From contig CAYOAP010000005.1 in the NCBI GenBank assembly GCA_964401995.1, positions 62,001 to 126,000 on the forward strand: DNA of 64,000 nucleotides. Direction: 5' to 3'. The translations under genes were made by a program, and so were the position numbers. The notes under the pieces are model-generated. The model did no database searches. It saw only the letters and a list, made by a program, of their open reading frames with translations, and was not told where the DNA came from. Numbering within the stretch: the first letter of the stretch is position 1; each line of letters begins with the position of its first letter. This document shows, in pieces, positions 55,601-63,583 of this stretch. This stretch comes from DATCBF01 sp964401995 (GTDB lineage Bacteria; Actinomycetota; Thermoleophilia; Solirubrobacterales; 70-9).

Positions 55601-55951
55601 ATGCTTAACCAAAGTGCCAGCCTCGACCCCGTCTTCCACGCCCTCTCGGACTCGACCCGGAGGGGGATGGTCAACCGCCTGACCCTCGGGCCGGCCTCGG
55701 TCAGCGAGCTGGCGCAGCCCTTCAACATGAGCCTCTCGGCCGTGGTTCAGCACCTGACCGTGCTGGAAAGCAGTGGCCTGGTCCTCAGCGAGAAGGTCGG
55801 CCGCGTCCGCACCTGCCGGATCGAACCGGCGGCGCTGCGCACGGTCGAGGACTGGGTCGCCGAGCGCAGGGCCGAATGGGAAGGCCGCCTCGACCGCCTC
55901 GCCGATTACCTCGGCGAGGGCAAGAAGCCAAACAAAGGAGCAAAGAAATGA
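55601..55951 (+). CDS. ArsR-family transcriptional regulator, 116 aa
   Basis: Winged helix with DPVFHALSDSTRRGMVNRLT, ASVSELAQPFNMSLSAVVQH, LTVLESSGLVLSEKVGRVRTC. No Cys-based metal site. The C-terminal helix WVAERRAEWEGRLDRLADYL is typical of ArsR proteins paired with SRPBCC genes. Its stop overlaps the SRPBCC ATG (ATGA). It probably represses itself, the SRPBCC gene and possibly the drug exporter that follows. Confidence 0.9.
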   Translation: MLNQSASLDPVFHALSDSTRRGMVNRLTLGPASVSELAQPFNMSLSAVVQHLTVLESSGLVLSEKVGRVRTCRIEPAALRTVEDWVAERRAEWEGRLDRLADYLGEGKKPNKGAKK

Positions 55952-56397
55952 GTGAGCGCAGCGCAGAACACGCGACCTTCGTCATCGACCGCAATTACGA
56001 GGCCGCGCCGCAGCAGGTCTTCGCAGCCTGGTCGGATCCCGCCGCCAAAGCGACCTGGTTCGGCGCCGGCGACGGCAGCGCCCATGAGCTCGATTTCCGG
56101 ATCGGCGGCCGCGAGGTCAACCGCGGCGGCCCTCCCGGCGGCGCGGTCTACGTCTACGAGGCCCACATCTACGAGATCGTCGACGGCGAGCGCATCGCCT
56201 ACGCCTACGACATGACCGCCGACGGAACGCGCATATCGGTCTCATTGGCTACTGTGGAGTTCAAGCCCTCAGGCGAGGGCACGCGCCTCATTTACACCGA
56301 GCAGGACGCCTTCTTCGACGGCGGCGATTCGGTCGAGAGCCGCGAGCACGGGACGAGAGTCCTGCTGGACAACTTGGAAACAACGCTGAAGGGCTAG
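55948..56397 (+). CDS. SRPBCC (AHSA1-type) protein, 149 aa
   Basis: The ATG at 55948 overlaps the ArsR stop. Helix-grip features: FVIDRNYEAAPQQVFAAWSD, WFGAGDGS, VYEAHIYEIVDGERIAYAYD and a terminal helix HGTRVLLDNLETTLKG. It probably binds a small hydrophobic ligand. The exporter gene starts 4 nt after its stop, so the three genes form one unit, suggesting ligand sensing or handling tied to export. Confidence 0.88.
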   Translation: MSERSAEHATFVIDRNYEAAPQQVFAAWSDPAAKATWFGAGDGSAHELDFRIGGREVNRGGPPGGAVYVYEAHIYEIVDGERIAYAYDMTADGTRISVSLATVEFKPSGEGTRLIYTEQDAFFDGGDSVESREHGTRVLLDNLETTLKG

Positions 56398-56401
56398 CCA
56401 T

Positions 56402-57886
56402 ATGAGTGACCGCAATCGCTGGATCGCTCTCTACGTGCTTTGCGTGGGGATGCTGATGATCGTTCTCGACGCCACTGTCGTCAACGTCGCCCTGCCCACG
56501 ATCCAGGACGACCTCGGCTTCTCGCAGTCAAGCCTGGCCTGGGTCGTCAACGCCTACCTGATCGCCTTCGGCGGCCTGCTGCTGCTGGCCGGGCGCTTCG
56601 GCGACCTGATCGGCCGCAAGACGATCTTCATGGCCGGCCTCGCCGTTTTCACCACCGCCTCGCTCGCCTGCGGGCTCGCCCAGAGCCAGGAGGTGCTGGT
56701 CGCTGCCCGCTTCATCCAGGGCCTGGGAGGGGCGATGACCTCGGCCGTGATCCTGGGAATGATCGTGACCATGTTCCCGAAGCCGGCCGACCAGGCGAAG
56801 GCGATCGGCGTCTACGCCTTCGTCGCCTCGGCGGGCGGCTCGATCGGCCTGCTCGCCGGCGGCGTCCTCACCCAGTCGATCAACTGGCACTGGATCTTCT
56901 TCATCAACATCCCGATCGGGATCGTCACCGCCGTCCTCGCGGTGCGGCTGCTGGAGCGCGACAAGGGGATCGGCTTCGGCGCAGGCGCCGACATCCCAGG
57001 AGCGGTCCTGATCACCAGCTCGCTGATGCTCGGCGTCTACACGATCGTCAAGCCCGCCGCCGATCTCGGCTGGACCGCGGGCCGCACGCTCGGGCTCGGC
57101 GCCCTCTCGCTGGCCTTGCTGGTCGGCTTCATCGTCCGCCAGCATCGCGCCGCCAACCCGCTGATGCCGCTGCGGATCTTCCGCTCGCGCAACGTGTCGG
57201 GCGCGAACACGGTCCAGGCGCTGCTTGTCGCCGGGATGTTCAGCGTCTTCTTCCTCGGCTCCCTCTATATGGAGCGGGTGCTCGGCTACGACGCCCTGCA
57301 GATCGGCTTCGCCTTCCTGCCGGCGACGGTCCTGATGGGCGTGCTCTCGCTGCGCTACTCCGAAAAACTGATCATGCGCTTCGGGGCGAGGACGATGCTG
57401 CGTCCCGGCTTGATCCTGATCGCCGCCGGCATCGCCCTCTTCGCCCGCGCCCCGGTCGGCGGCAGCTACGTGACCGATGTCCTGCCGGTGATGCTGCTCT
57501 TCGGCGTCGGGATCGGCGTCTCGTTCCCGTCGCTGATGACGCTGGCGATGTCGGGCGCGACCAAAGAAGACGCCGGCCTGGCTTCTGGCCTGGTCAACAC
57601 CTCGGCTCAGGTCGGCGGCGCGCTCGGGCTGGCGGTTCTCGCCACGCTCTCATCGACCCGCAGCGACAACCTGATCGCCGAAGGGCACTCGACCATCTCC
57701 GCCCTGACCAGCGGCTACCACCTCGCCTTCCTGATCGGCGCTGGCCTGGTGCTCGCCGCACTCGGCATCGCCCTGACTGTGCTGCAGCCGGAGAAACAGG
57801 CCGAGGCCGAGGTGGCGGGGGAGGCGGGCGCCGTATCCCCGCCGGAGTCGCCTGAGCCCGAGCCGGCCTATTCCGAGGTCAGCTAG
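56402..57886 (+). CDS. MFS transporter, DHA2 (14-TM drug/proton antiporter) family, 494 aa
   Basis: The first TM carries the DHA2 signature LDATVVNVALPTIQDDLG. GRFGDLIGRKTIF is MFS motif A, and ARFIQGLGGAM and GVYAFVASAGGSIGLLAGG match motifs B and C. About fourteen hydrophobic segments are seen, ending with LGIALTVLQPEKQ and an acidic tail. It probably exports drugs or other small molecules in exchange for protons. It is encoded directly behind an ArsR-SRPBCC pair, which may regulate it. Confidence 0.92.
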   Translation: MSDRNRWIALYVLCVGMLMIVLDATVVNVALPTIQDDLGFSQSSLAWVVNAYLIAFGGLLLLAGRFGDLIGRKTIFMAGLAVFTTASLACGLAQSQEVLVAARFIQGLGGAMTSAVILGMIVTMFPKPADQAKAIGVYAFVASAGGSIGLLAGGVLTQSINWHWIFFINIPIGIVTAVLAVRLLERDKGIGFGAGADIPGAVLITSSLMLGVYTIVKPAADLGWTAGRTLGLGALSLALLVGFIVRQHRAANPLMPLRIFRSRNVSGANTVQALLVAGMFSVFFLGSLYMERVLGYDALQIGFAFLPATVLMGVLSLRYSEKLIMRFGARTMLRPGLILIAAGIALFARAPVGGSYVTDVLPVMLLFGVGIGVSFPSLMTLAMSGATKEDAGLASGLVNTSAQVGGALGLAVLATLSSTRSDNLIAEGHSTISALTSGYHLAFLIGAGLVLAALGIALTVLQPEKQAEAEVAGEAGAVSPPESPEPEPAYSEVS

Positions 57887-57892
57887 AGCGGG

Positions 57893-57916
57893 GTTAGGCA
57901 CGCAGCTGCCGGGTAA
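57893..57916 (+). promoter_or_regulatory. SigB/SigF-type promoter, leaderless, before 57926
   Basis: GTTA (57893-57896), a 14-nt spacer, then GGGTAA (57911-57916), which is 9 nt before the ATG. This matches the GTTT/GGGTA architecture of SigB/SigF promoters, and the spacing predicts a start of transcription within a few bases of the ATG. Confidence 0.65.
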
Positions 57917-57925
57917 AGGCACTGC

Positions 57926-58117
57926 ATGAAAACTCCAGCGATCAAGAAGACGGTCGCCCGCAAGGCGATCAAGACCACTGCCAAGCACTCGGCTCACGGT
58001 GCCCTTTCCAAGGCCCGGCGTGAACCGCTGCGCGCGGCGACGCTGCTTAGCCTCGGCTGCCTGGCCGGCGGTATGGCAGGCTGGATAGCCGGCCGCACCT
58101 CACCCGTCCCCGGGTAG
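57926..58117 (+). CDS. Small membrane protein, 63 aa
   Basis: A basic N-terminus (KTPAIKKTVARKAIKTTAKH) is followed by one hydrophobic segment (AATLLSLGCLAGGMAGWIAG). No domain is recognised. The SigB-type promoter directly before it suggests a general-stress membrane protein. The following aldo/keto reductase starts 22 nt later with a strong ribosome site, so both may be co-expressed. Confidence 0.6.
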   Translation: MKTPAIKKTVARKAIKTTAKHSAHGALSKARREPLRAATLLSLGCLAGGMAGWIAGRTSPVPG

Positions 58118-58139
58118 GGCAAATCGAGAAGGAGCAGCA

Positions 58140-59120
58140 ATGGACAAGAAGACTTTGGGCGCGGCCGGACTTGAGGTCTCGGCCGAGGGCCTCGGCTGCA
58201 TGGGCATGTCGGAGTTCTACGGCTCGGCCGACCAGGTCGAGGCCAAGGAAGTGATCGGCCGGGCGCTCGACCTCGGCGTCGACTTCATCGACACCGCCGA
58301 CATGTACGGGCCGTTCACGAACGAGAAGCTGGTCGGCGAGGCGATCGCCGGCCGCCGCGACAAGGTCGTGCTGGCGACCAAGTTCGGCAACTCGCGCGGC
58401 GAGAACGGTGAGTTCCTCGGCGTCCGTGGCGACCCCGGCTACGTGCGCGAGTGCTGCGAGGCCTCGCTGCGGCGGCTCGGCGTCGAGCGGATCGACCTCT
58501 ACTACCAGCACCGGGTCGACCCGAAGGTGCCGATCGAGGAGACGGTGGGGGCGATGGCGGAGCTGGTTGAACAGGGCAAGGTCGCCCACCTCGGGCTCTC
58601 CGAGGCCGCGCCGGAGACGATCCGCCGCGCTGCCGCGACCCACCCGATCGCGGCGCTGCAGACCGAGTACTCGCTCTGGAGCCGCGACCCCGAGGACGAG
58701 ATCCTGCCGCTCGTGCGTGAGCTGGGGATCGGCTTCGTCGCCTACAGCCCGCTCGGCCGCGGCTTCCTCACCGGCCGCTTCCGCACCCTCGACGACCTGC
58801 CCGAGGACGACTACCGCCGCCACAGCCCCCGCTTCCAGGGCGAGAACTTCGATCGCAACCTGGAGCTGCTGGCCAAGGTCGAGCAGATCGCGGCGGAGAA
58901 GGGCGTCACGGCGGGGCAGTTGGCGCTCGCCTGGGTGATGGCCCAGGGCGACGACGTCGTCCCAATCCCTGGCACCAAGCACCGCGACTACCTTGAGCAG
59001 AACATCGCCGCTGCCGAGGTCGAGCTCAGCGCGGAGGAGCTGCGCCAGATCGACGAGGCGGCCCCACACGGCAGCACCGCCGGCGAGCGTTACGCCGACA
59101 TGTCGACCGTCAACCGCTGA
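58140..59120 (+). CDS. Aldo/keto reductase, 326 aa
   Basis: ATG with ribosome site AAGGAG. AKR tetrad: Asp51 and Tyr56 in DFIDTADMYGP, Lys81 in VLATKFGNS, and His124 in YYQHRVDPKVP. GLGCMGMSEFYG and VAYSPLGRGFLTG place it with the YakC/Tas-like (AKR13-type) enzymes. It reduces carbonyls with NADPH; the substrate is unknown. Its position after a SigB-type promoter suggests a stress role. Confidence 0.9.
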   Translation: MDKKTLGAAGLEVSAEGLGCMGMSEFYGSADQVEAKEVIGRALDLGVDFIDTADMYGPFTNEKLVGEAIAGRRDKVVLATKFGNSRGENGEFLGVRGDPGYVRECCEASLRRLGVERIDLYYQHRVDPKVPIEETVGAMAELVEQGKVAHLGLSEAAPETIRRAAATHPIAALQTEYSLWSRDPEDEILPLVRELGIGFVAYSPLGRGFLTGRFRTLDDLPEDDYRRHSPRFQGENFDRNLELLAKVEQIAAEKGVTAGQLALAWVMAQGDDVVPIPGTKHRDYLEQNIAAAEVELSAEELRQIDEAAPHGSTAGERYADMSTVNR

Positions 59121-59170
59121 GTCGTTGGGCCGCCGAGCGGCGGCAAGGGCCAGCGGCTAGGCTGGCCGCG

Positions 59171-59377
59171 ATGAGCGAAGAAGAGATTCACGGCTTCAAG
59201 GAGGGCGACACCGTCTGGGTCGAGGACGGCGACGGCAAGCACCATCCCGGCATCTTCGTTGGCGACAACGAAGCCTCCGGCTGGTTCGGCGGTGGCCCCA
59301 GCGCCTACGTCGCCCACCCCGAGGCGCACCAGGCCGAGGTCGTCTCGATCTTCCGCATCACCCCGCGCGACGCCTAG
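59171..59377 (+). CDS. Small hypothetical protein, 68 aa
   Basis: Sequence begins SEEEIHGFKEGDTVWVEDGDG and continues GIFVGDNEASGWFGGG; the beta-strand and Gly pattern suggests a small SH3- or KOW-like barrel. TAGGCT lies 7 nt before the ATG and could be a -10 element of a leaderless message. Function unknown. Confidence 0.6.
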   Translation: MSEEEIHGFKEGDTVWVEDGDGKHHPGIFVGDNEASGWFGGGPSAYVAHPEAHQAEVVSIFRITPRDA

Positions 59378-59397
59378 CCCACCACAGCGACTGATTG

Positions 59398-59676
59398 TCA
59401 GGCGCTGCCTTCGGGACTCTCGTCCCCCGGCCAGTGTCCGGTCGCCTTCGCGAACCCACCGCGGGCGCCGTGGTCGACGATGCCTTTCGTCAAGCGAAAG
59501 ATCGCTCCCTCCAAGGCCAGGGCCGCGATCAGCTTTGGCAGGGGAACACCGCGCTGATCTGCCTCGGGCGGATCCTCGTCGTCGACGAGCGCCCAGACCC
59601 GTTCGAACCCCTTCTGGGCGGCGAATCCCGCCAGCAGGCCGGCGACGATTCCAAGCGGGGCAAAGACCAGCTTCAC
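59398..59676 (-). CDS. DUF4235 family membrane protein, 92 aa
   Basis: The GTG at 59676 gives MKLVFAPLGIVAGLLAGFAA, the DUF4235 N-terminus with its first TM helix, then RVWALVDDEDPPEADQRGV and a second helix LIAALALEGAIFRLTKGIV. The length is normal for the family. The choice of this start is supported by a SigB-type promoter whose -10 ends 9 nt before it; a longer form from an ATG at 59769 would add an unconserved 31 residues. Function unknown; members are common in actinobacteria. Confidence 0.8.
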   Translation of the reverse strand: MKLVFAPLGIVAGLLAGFAAQKGFERVWALVDDEDPPEADQRGVPLPKLIAALALEGAIFRLTKGIVDHGARGGFAKATGHWPGDESPEGSA

Positions 59677-59685
59677 GCTGGTCGA

Positions 59686-59711
59686 GTACCCAGCCGGGCG
59701 TGAGGGCAAAC
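59686..59711 (-). promoter_or_regulatory. SigB/SigF-type promoter, leaderless, before the DUF4235 gene
   Basis: On the minus strand GTTT (59711-59708), 16-nt spacer, GGGTAC (59691-59686), then 9 nt to the GTG at 59676. It is back-to-back with the USP-like gene promoter at 59735. Confidence 0.6.
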
Positions 59712-59734
59712 GCTCGGCGTCGGCGCCGCTAGAT

Positions 59735-59759
59735 GTTTGACTCAAATCGCCAGGGGTAG
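59735..59759 (+). promoter_or_regulatory. SigB/SigF-type promoter, leaderless, before the USP-like gene
   Basis: GTTT (59735-59738), 15-nt spacer, GGGTAG (59754-59759), then 8 nt to the ATG at 59768. The best match of the three to the SigB/SigF consensus. Confidence 0.7.
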
Positions 59760-59767
59760 CCGAAAGC

Positions 59768-60355
59768 ATGCAGTTAGACACGAAGAAAAACGAAGATGAT
59801 TCTGGCCAGGAGGCGCCTCGGCAAGTCCTGGTCGTGCTCACCGACGAGCTGACGGAGCCAGGACTGATCGACCAGCTGCAGCGCCAGCTGCCGAGCGAGC
59901 GGGACCGGATCATGGTCGTCGCGCCGGCCGTGGAGAAGACTCCCCTCCATCACGCTCTTGGCGACATCGACACCGCCACCCGTGAGGCGCAGCGTCGACT
60001 CGAAAACTCATTGGAGGAGTTGCGCACCCGCGGCTATTCGGCCCTGGGCCATGTCGGCGACGCCGACCCGATCGTCGCGGCGGAGGACGCTCTCAGGCTC
60101 TACCCGGCAGACGAGGTGCTGATCGTCGCCCACTCCGAAGAGCAGAAACGCTGGTTCGAAGACGGCCTCTTCGATCGCGCCCAGGAGCAGCTCTATCCCG
60201 CCGTGCGGATGGTCGTGGTCAGGCACGAGGAGAGCGGCGAGCCACATCTCGCCGACGTCAAGCGTGCGGGCCCGGGGCGCAAGCCCGCCGCTGCCGAGGG
60301 GGGCGGGGGCCAGAGTCTTTGGCAGCGAATCCGCCGCCGCCTGGCCTGGGGCTGA
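59768..60355 (+). CDS. Universal-stress-like alpha/beta protein, 195 aa
   Basis: A nucleotide-binding-type alpha/beta fold is suggested by VLVVLTDELTEPGLIDQLQR, RIMVVAPAVEKTPLHHALGD and DEVLIVAHSEEQKRW, with a C-terminal basic helix (SLWQRIRRRLAW) that may bind membrane. Canonical USP ATP-site G-2x-G-9x-G(S/T) is not obvious. A SigB-type promoter lies 8 nt upstream of the ATG, so it is probably a general-stress protein. Confidence 0.65.
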   Translation: MQLDTKKNEDDSGQEAPRQVLVVLTDELTEPGLIDQLQRQLPSERDRIMVVAPAVEKTPLHHALGDIDTATREAQRRLENSLEELRTRGYSALGHVGDADPIVAAEDALRLYPADEVLIVAHSEEQKRWFEDGLFDRAQEQLYPAVRMVVVRHEESGEPHLADVKRAGPGRKPAAAEGGGGQSLWQRIRRRLAWG

Positions 60356-60368
60356 ATCGCGCTGCGAC

Positions 60369-60737
60369 TCAGGCGCGAAGTTCGGTCAGAGCCTCGTCGC
60401 GAGTGGAGTGGGTCGGGATCGTCGACTCCAAGCCGGTGATGTCGAGCAGGCGCTGAACCTGATCGTTGACGCAGCAGAGGGCGAAGCCGCCGCCGGCGCT
60501 GCCGTTGGACTCGTGGCCGAGCTGCTGCCAAGCCCTCACTATCAGGGCGATGCCGGTCGAGTCGATGAACTCGCAGCCGGAGAGATCGATGACAAGGGCG
60601 CCACCGTCGCCGTTGAGAGCCGCCTCCAGCGGCTGCTCCAGCTCGGGCGCGGTGTTGAGGTCGAGCTCGCCGCGAACGGCGATGATCCGCACCCCGTCCA
60701 AGGTCTCGCTCTGCACCTTGAAAGGCGCTGGGTTCAC
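60369..60737 (-). CDS. STAS-domain anti-sigma factor antagonist (SpoIIAA/RsbV-like), 122 aa
   Basis: GTG start with ribosome site GAGGA. The STAS fold shows VRIIAVRGELDLNTAPELEQ and LVIDLSGCEFIDSTGIALIV, where the Ser of DSTG is the residue phosphorylated by RsbW-type kinases. In the unphosphorylated form it would sequester the kinase encoded at 62765 and free the sigma factor. A sequence of ~20 residues (HESNGSAGGG) extends the loop before the third strand. Confidence 0.92.
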   Translation of the reverse strand: MNPAPFKVQSETLDGVRIIAVRGELDLNTAPELEQPLEAALNGDGGALVIDLSGCEFIDSTGIALIVRAWQQLGHESNGSAGGGFALCCVNDQVQRLLDITGLESTIPTHSTRDEALTELRA

Positions 60738-60857
60738 TGTGGCATCCTCATCGTGGGTTACGCGATCGCTTTCTCCGGCGGATTTGCGGCGCTGAGCGAT
60801 GCTATCGCAGGAGGCGGTACTCTTTTTTAAGTAGAGAGGGCCGAACCGGAAGGAGAG

Positions 60858-62675
60858 ATGGACAGTTTCGTAATCGTCGCCTTGGTGCTCGTTCTAGCGG
60901 CGTTTGCCCTGGCATTGGCCCGCTACTTTCTGAGGGCGCGCCGAACAGTGAGGCGCTTTCAGGTTTTGACCGAAATCGCCGAAGCCTCTGATGCCGGCGA
61001 TTCGCTTCCCGGGACCCTCGATGCGATCTGCGACATCCTCGTCCCGGAGTTTGCCGACTTCTGCATGATCGATGTGATCGGTGACGATGGCGTCGAAAGG
61101 GCGGCTGTCCGGGTGGGTCCCGGCGGCGACCCTGACTTCGAGCGGGGCCTGGCCGAGCGCAAGCCATCGCTGCCGGAGCACATGACCGCGGATTCGCCGC
61201 CGGCCACCCTCACCCCTCGCTTCTTCGAGCGGATGACGGAGGCCAACCTCCGTGAACTTGCCCACGATCCCAAGGACCTCGATTTCCTCCGCGGGCTCGG
61301 GATGCGCTCGGCGATAACCGTGGCGTTGCGGGCGCGCGGCAAGCTCACCGGCGCCCTCACCGCCGGGGTCGCCTGGTCGGGTCGGCGCTACGGCAAGGAG
61401 CAGGCTGACTTCGCCAAGGTTCTCTCTGGCCGGGTGGCGCTTTCGCTCGACAACGCCGGCCTCTTCTCTGACCTCGAGCGGGCCGAGCGGGCGCGGGCCG
61501 AGATCGCCGAGACGCTGCAGCGTGGCCTGTTGCCGCCGCCGCTCCCACACGTTCCCGGCTGGTCGATGGCGGCGATGTACCGGCCGGCGGGGGCCGAGAA
61601 CGAGGTCGGTGGCGACTTCTACGACGCCTTCCCGGTTGTCGGCGGCTGGATGCTGGTGATCGGCGACATCACCGGCCGCGGCGCCCGGGCCGCTTCGATC
61701 ACCGCCCAGGCCCGCTACACGCTGCGCACCGCCGCGACGCTGACCGGGGATCCCCTGGTGGCGCTGGCGACTCTCAATCGCGCCCTGCTGGCGCGGCGCG
61801 ACTCGGCGCTCTGCAGCGTCGCCGCGATCGCCCTCAGCGACAACCCGCTGCAGCCGGCGCGGATCGCGGTCGCCGGCCACCCGCCGCCGCTGCTGATCGA
61901 CGGCGGCTCGGTGACCGAGGCGGCGCATGCCGGCCCGGTGCTGGGCGCCACCCCCGATGCCCGCTGGGAGATCGAGCACGTCCAGCTGGAACCGGGGCAG
62001 CAGCTGGTCGTGATCACCGACGGGATCACCGAGGCCAGCGGCCCGGACGGGCGCTTCGGCGAGCAGCGGCTGCGTGCCGAGCTGGCGGGGGCCGGCAGCC
62101 CGTCGCTCACCGTCCAGGGATTGGAGGAGGCGCTCCACGCTTTTGCCGACGGCGGTCTCGACGACGACGCCGCGATCCTGACGATCGCCCCGACTGCAAT
62201 CAGGGCCGGGGAGGGGGGAGGCACGCACCAGGCGCTGGTCGAGCGTCTCTTCGATGCCTTCAATCGCCGCGACGCCGTCGGCATCGTCGATGTCTGCCAC
62301 GAGGAGATGCAGTTCTTCCCGGTGACCGCCGCCAAAATGGGGCGCTCAGAGCCCTACGTCGGCCCCGATGGCCTGCGCGAATACATGGGAGACATCGGCG
62401 GGGTCTGGGAGGAGCTGCTGATCACGCCCGCCCGGATCGAGTCGGAGGGGGAGCGGATGCTCGTCCGTGGCAGGGTCTATCTGCGTAATCGCGAACTGGG
62501 AATCCGAGATATGCCTGCCGCCTGGATCTGGGACACCCGCGACAATCTCCTCGTCCGCGGTGAGGTTTTCGCCGATCCTCTGCAGGCAGCGCGGCGATTC
62601 GCCGAGTTGGCTGCCGCGGAAGTTCCTGACGCGATCACATCCCTGGATAAGTTTCAGGCCCTTGAGCACGGGTAA
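60858..62675 (+). CDS. Membrane-anchored GAF-PP2C phosphatase with C-terminal SnoaL-like domain, 605 aa
   Basis: ATG with ribosome site AGGAGAG. One TM helix (VIVALVLVLAAFALALARYF), a GAF-like domain (residues ~35-215), and a SpoIIE/RsbU-type PP2C domain from ~220 to 450: LQRGLLPPPLPHVPGW, VGGDFYDAF, VIGDITGRG, DGITEASGPDGRFGEQRL and LDDDAAILTIAP, the Asp residues being metal ligands. The last ~150 residues form an NTF2/SnoaL-like domain (LVERLFDAFNRRDAVGIVDV). It would dephosphorylate the STAS antagonist and so activate SigB. Signals may come through the GAF or the SnoaL domain. Confidence 0.88.
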   Translation: MDSFVIVALVLVLAAFALALARYFLRARRTVRRFQVLTEIAEASDAGDSLPGTLDAICDILVPEFADFCMIDVIGDDGVERAAVRVGPGGDPDFERGLAERKPSLPEHMTADSPPATLTPRFFERMTEANLRELAHDPKDLDFLRGLGMRSAITVALRARGKLTGALTAGVAWSGRRYGKEQADFAKVLSGRVALSLDNAGLFSDLERAERARAEIAETLQRGLLPPPLPHVPGWSMAAMYRPAGAENEVGGDFYDAFPVVGGWMLVIGDITGRGARAASITAQARYTLRTAATLTGDPLVALATLNRALLARRDSALCSVAAIALSDNPLQPARIAVAGHPPPLLIDGGSVTEAAHAGPVLGATPDARWEIEHVQLEPGQQLVVITDGITEASGPDGRFGEQRLRAELAGAGSPSLTVQGLEEALHAFADGGLDDDAAILTIAPTAIRAGEGGGTHQALVERLFDAFNRRDAVGIVDVCHEEMQFFPVTAAKMGRSEPYVGPDGLREYMGDIGGVWEELLITPARIESEGERMLVRGRVYLRNRELGIRDMPAAWIWDTRDNLLVRGEVFADPLQAARRFAELAAAEVPDAITSLDKFQALEHG

Positions 62676-62764
62676 CGGAAGACATCCAGACCGCCAAATC
62701 CCCACTACGGCGTGGTGATCCACTGGCGCCGAACACGGGCGCAGGACAGGAAGCGCGACCCCAG

Positions 62765-63583
62765 ATGAGCGACGATCCCACCGGCCTTTTGATCACTCTT
62801 CCCGCTCGGGCCGAGAACGTCGCCGTGGTCCGCCACGCCGTCGCCGGCTTGGCCGAGCAGCTCGGCATGGAGGAGATCGGCGTCGGCGATCTCAAGACCG
62901 TCGTCACCGAGGCCTGCATGAACGTCGTCGTCCACGCCTACGACGAAGGACCTGGTCCACTTCAGATCCACGCGATTCCGGAGGAGCGCGGCCTGACTGT
63001 GGTCGTGCGCGACTTCGGCGGCGGGATCCGGCCGCGCCCCGATGTCGAACGTCCCAGCCTGCGCATCGGCCTGACCTTGATCGCGGCTCTCTCCAGCAGC
63101 TTCGAGATCTCCGGCGGGCTCAACCGGGGCACCGAAATCAGGATGCACATCCCCTTTGCCAGCGAGGATCGCACCGCTGCCGCTGCCCAGCCCGAATTTG
63201 AGATCTCCGAGGCCGCCAAGCTGACGATCGGCGATTCGAAGCTGATCGCTCCCGTGCTCGGTCGCGTGATCGGCGCCTTGGCTGCGCGCCATCAGATCAC
63301 GGTCGACCGGCTCAGCGACGCTGCCCTGCTCACCGATGCGGTCTCCGAGCGGGCGCCCGACGCCTTTACCGACGGCCACTTCAGTTTCAGCGTCTCCGAC
63401 CAGAAAGAGGGGATTGACCTACGGGTCGGCCCGGTTGCCCCTGGCGCCAGCAAGACCCTGCGCGAAGGCCTCGCCGTTCCCGAGGTCGGCGGATCGTTGG
63501 AGACCCTCGCCGACGAGATCCGGGTCGAGCAGGGCGAGGGCGGCGAGTATCTGGTGATTCGCTTCGCCGCCGTCGCCGGCTAA
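62765..63583 (+). CDS. RsbW-like anti-sigma serine kinase, 272 aa
   Basis: GHKL ATPase: N-box VVTEACMNVVVHAYDEG, G1 VRDFGGGIRP and a G2-like region LNRGTEIRMHIPF. It would bind and inhibit the sigma factor whose gene converges on it and phosphorylate the STAS protein. The family norm is ~140-160 residues; here a second ~110-residue domain follows (LIAPVLGRVIGALAARHQIT, LSDAALLTDAVSE), which looks like a degenerate second ATPase without ATP motifs. The stop overlaps the sigma gene's stop by 3 nt. Confidence 0.85.
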   Translation: MSDDPTGLLITLPARAENVAVVRHAVAGLAEQLGMEEIGVGDLKTVVTEACMNVVVHAYDEGPGPLQIHAIPEERGLTVVVRDFGGGIRPRPDVERPSLRIGLTLIAALSSSFEISGGLNRGTEIRMHIPFASEDRTAAAAQPEFEISEAAKLTIGDSKLIAPVLGRVIGALAARHQITVDRLSDAALLTDAVSERAPDAFTDGHFSFSVSDQKEGIDLRVGPVAPGASKTLREGLAVPEVGGSLETLADEIRVEQGEGGEYLVIRFAAVAG

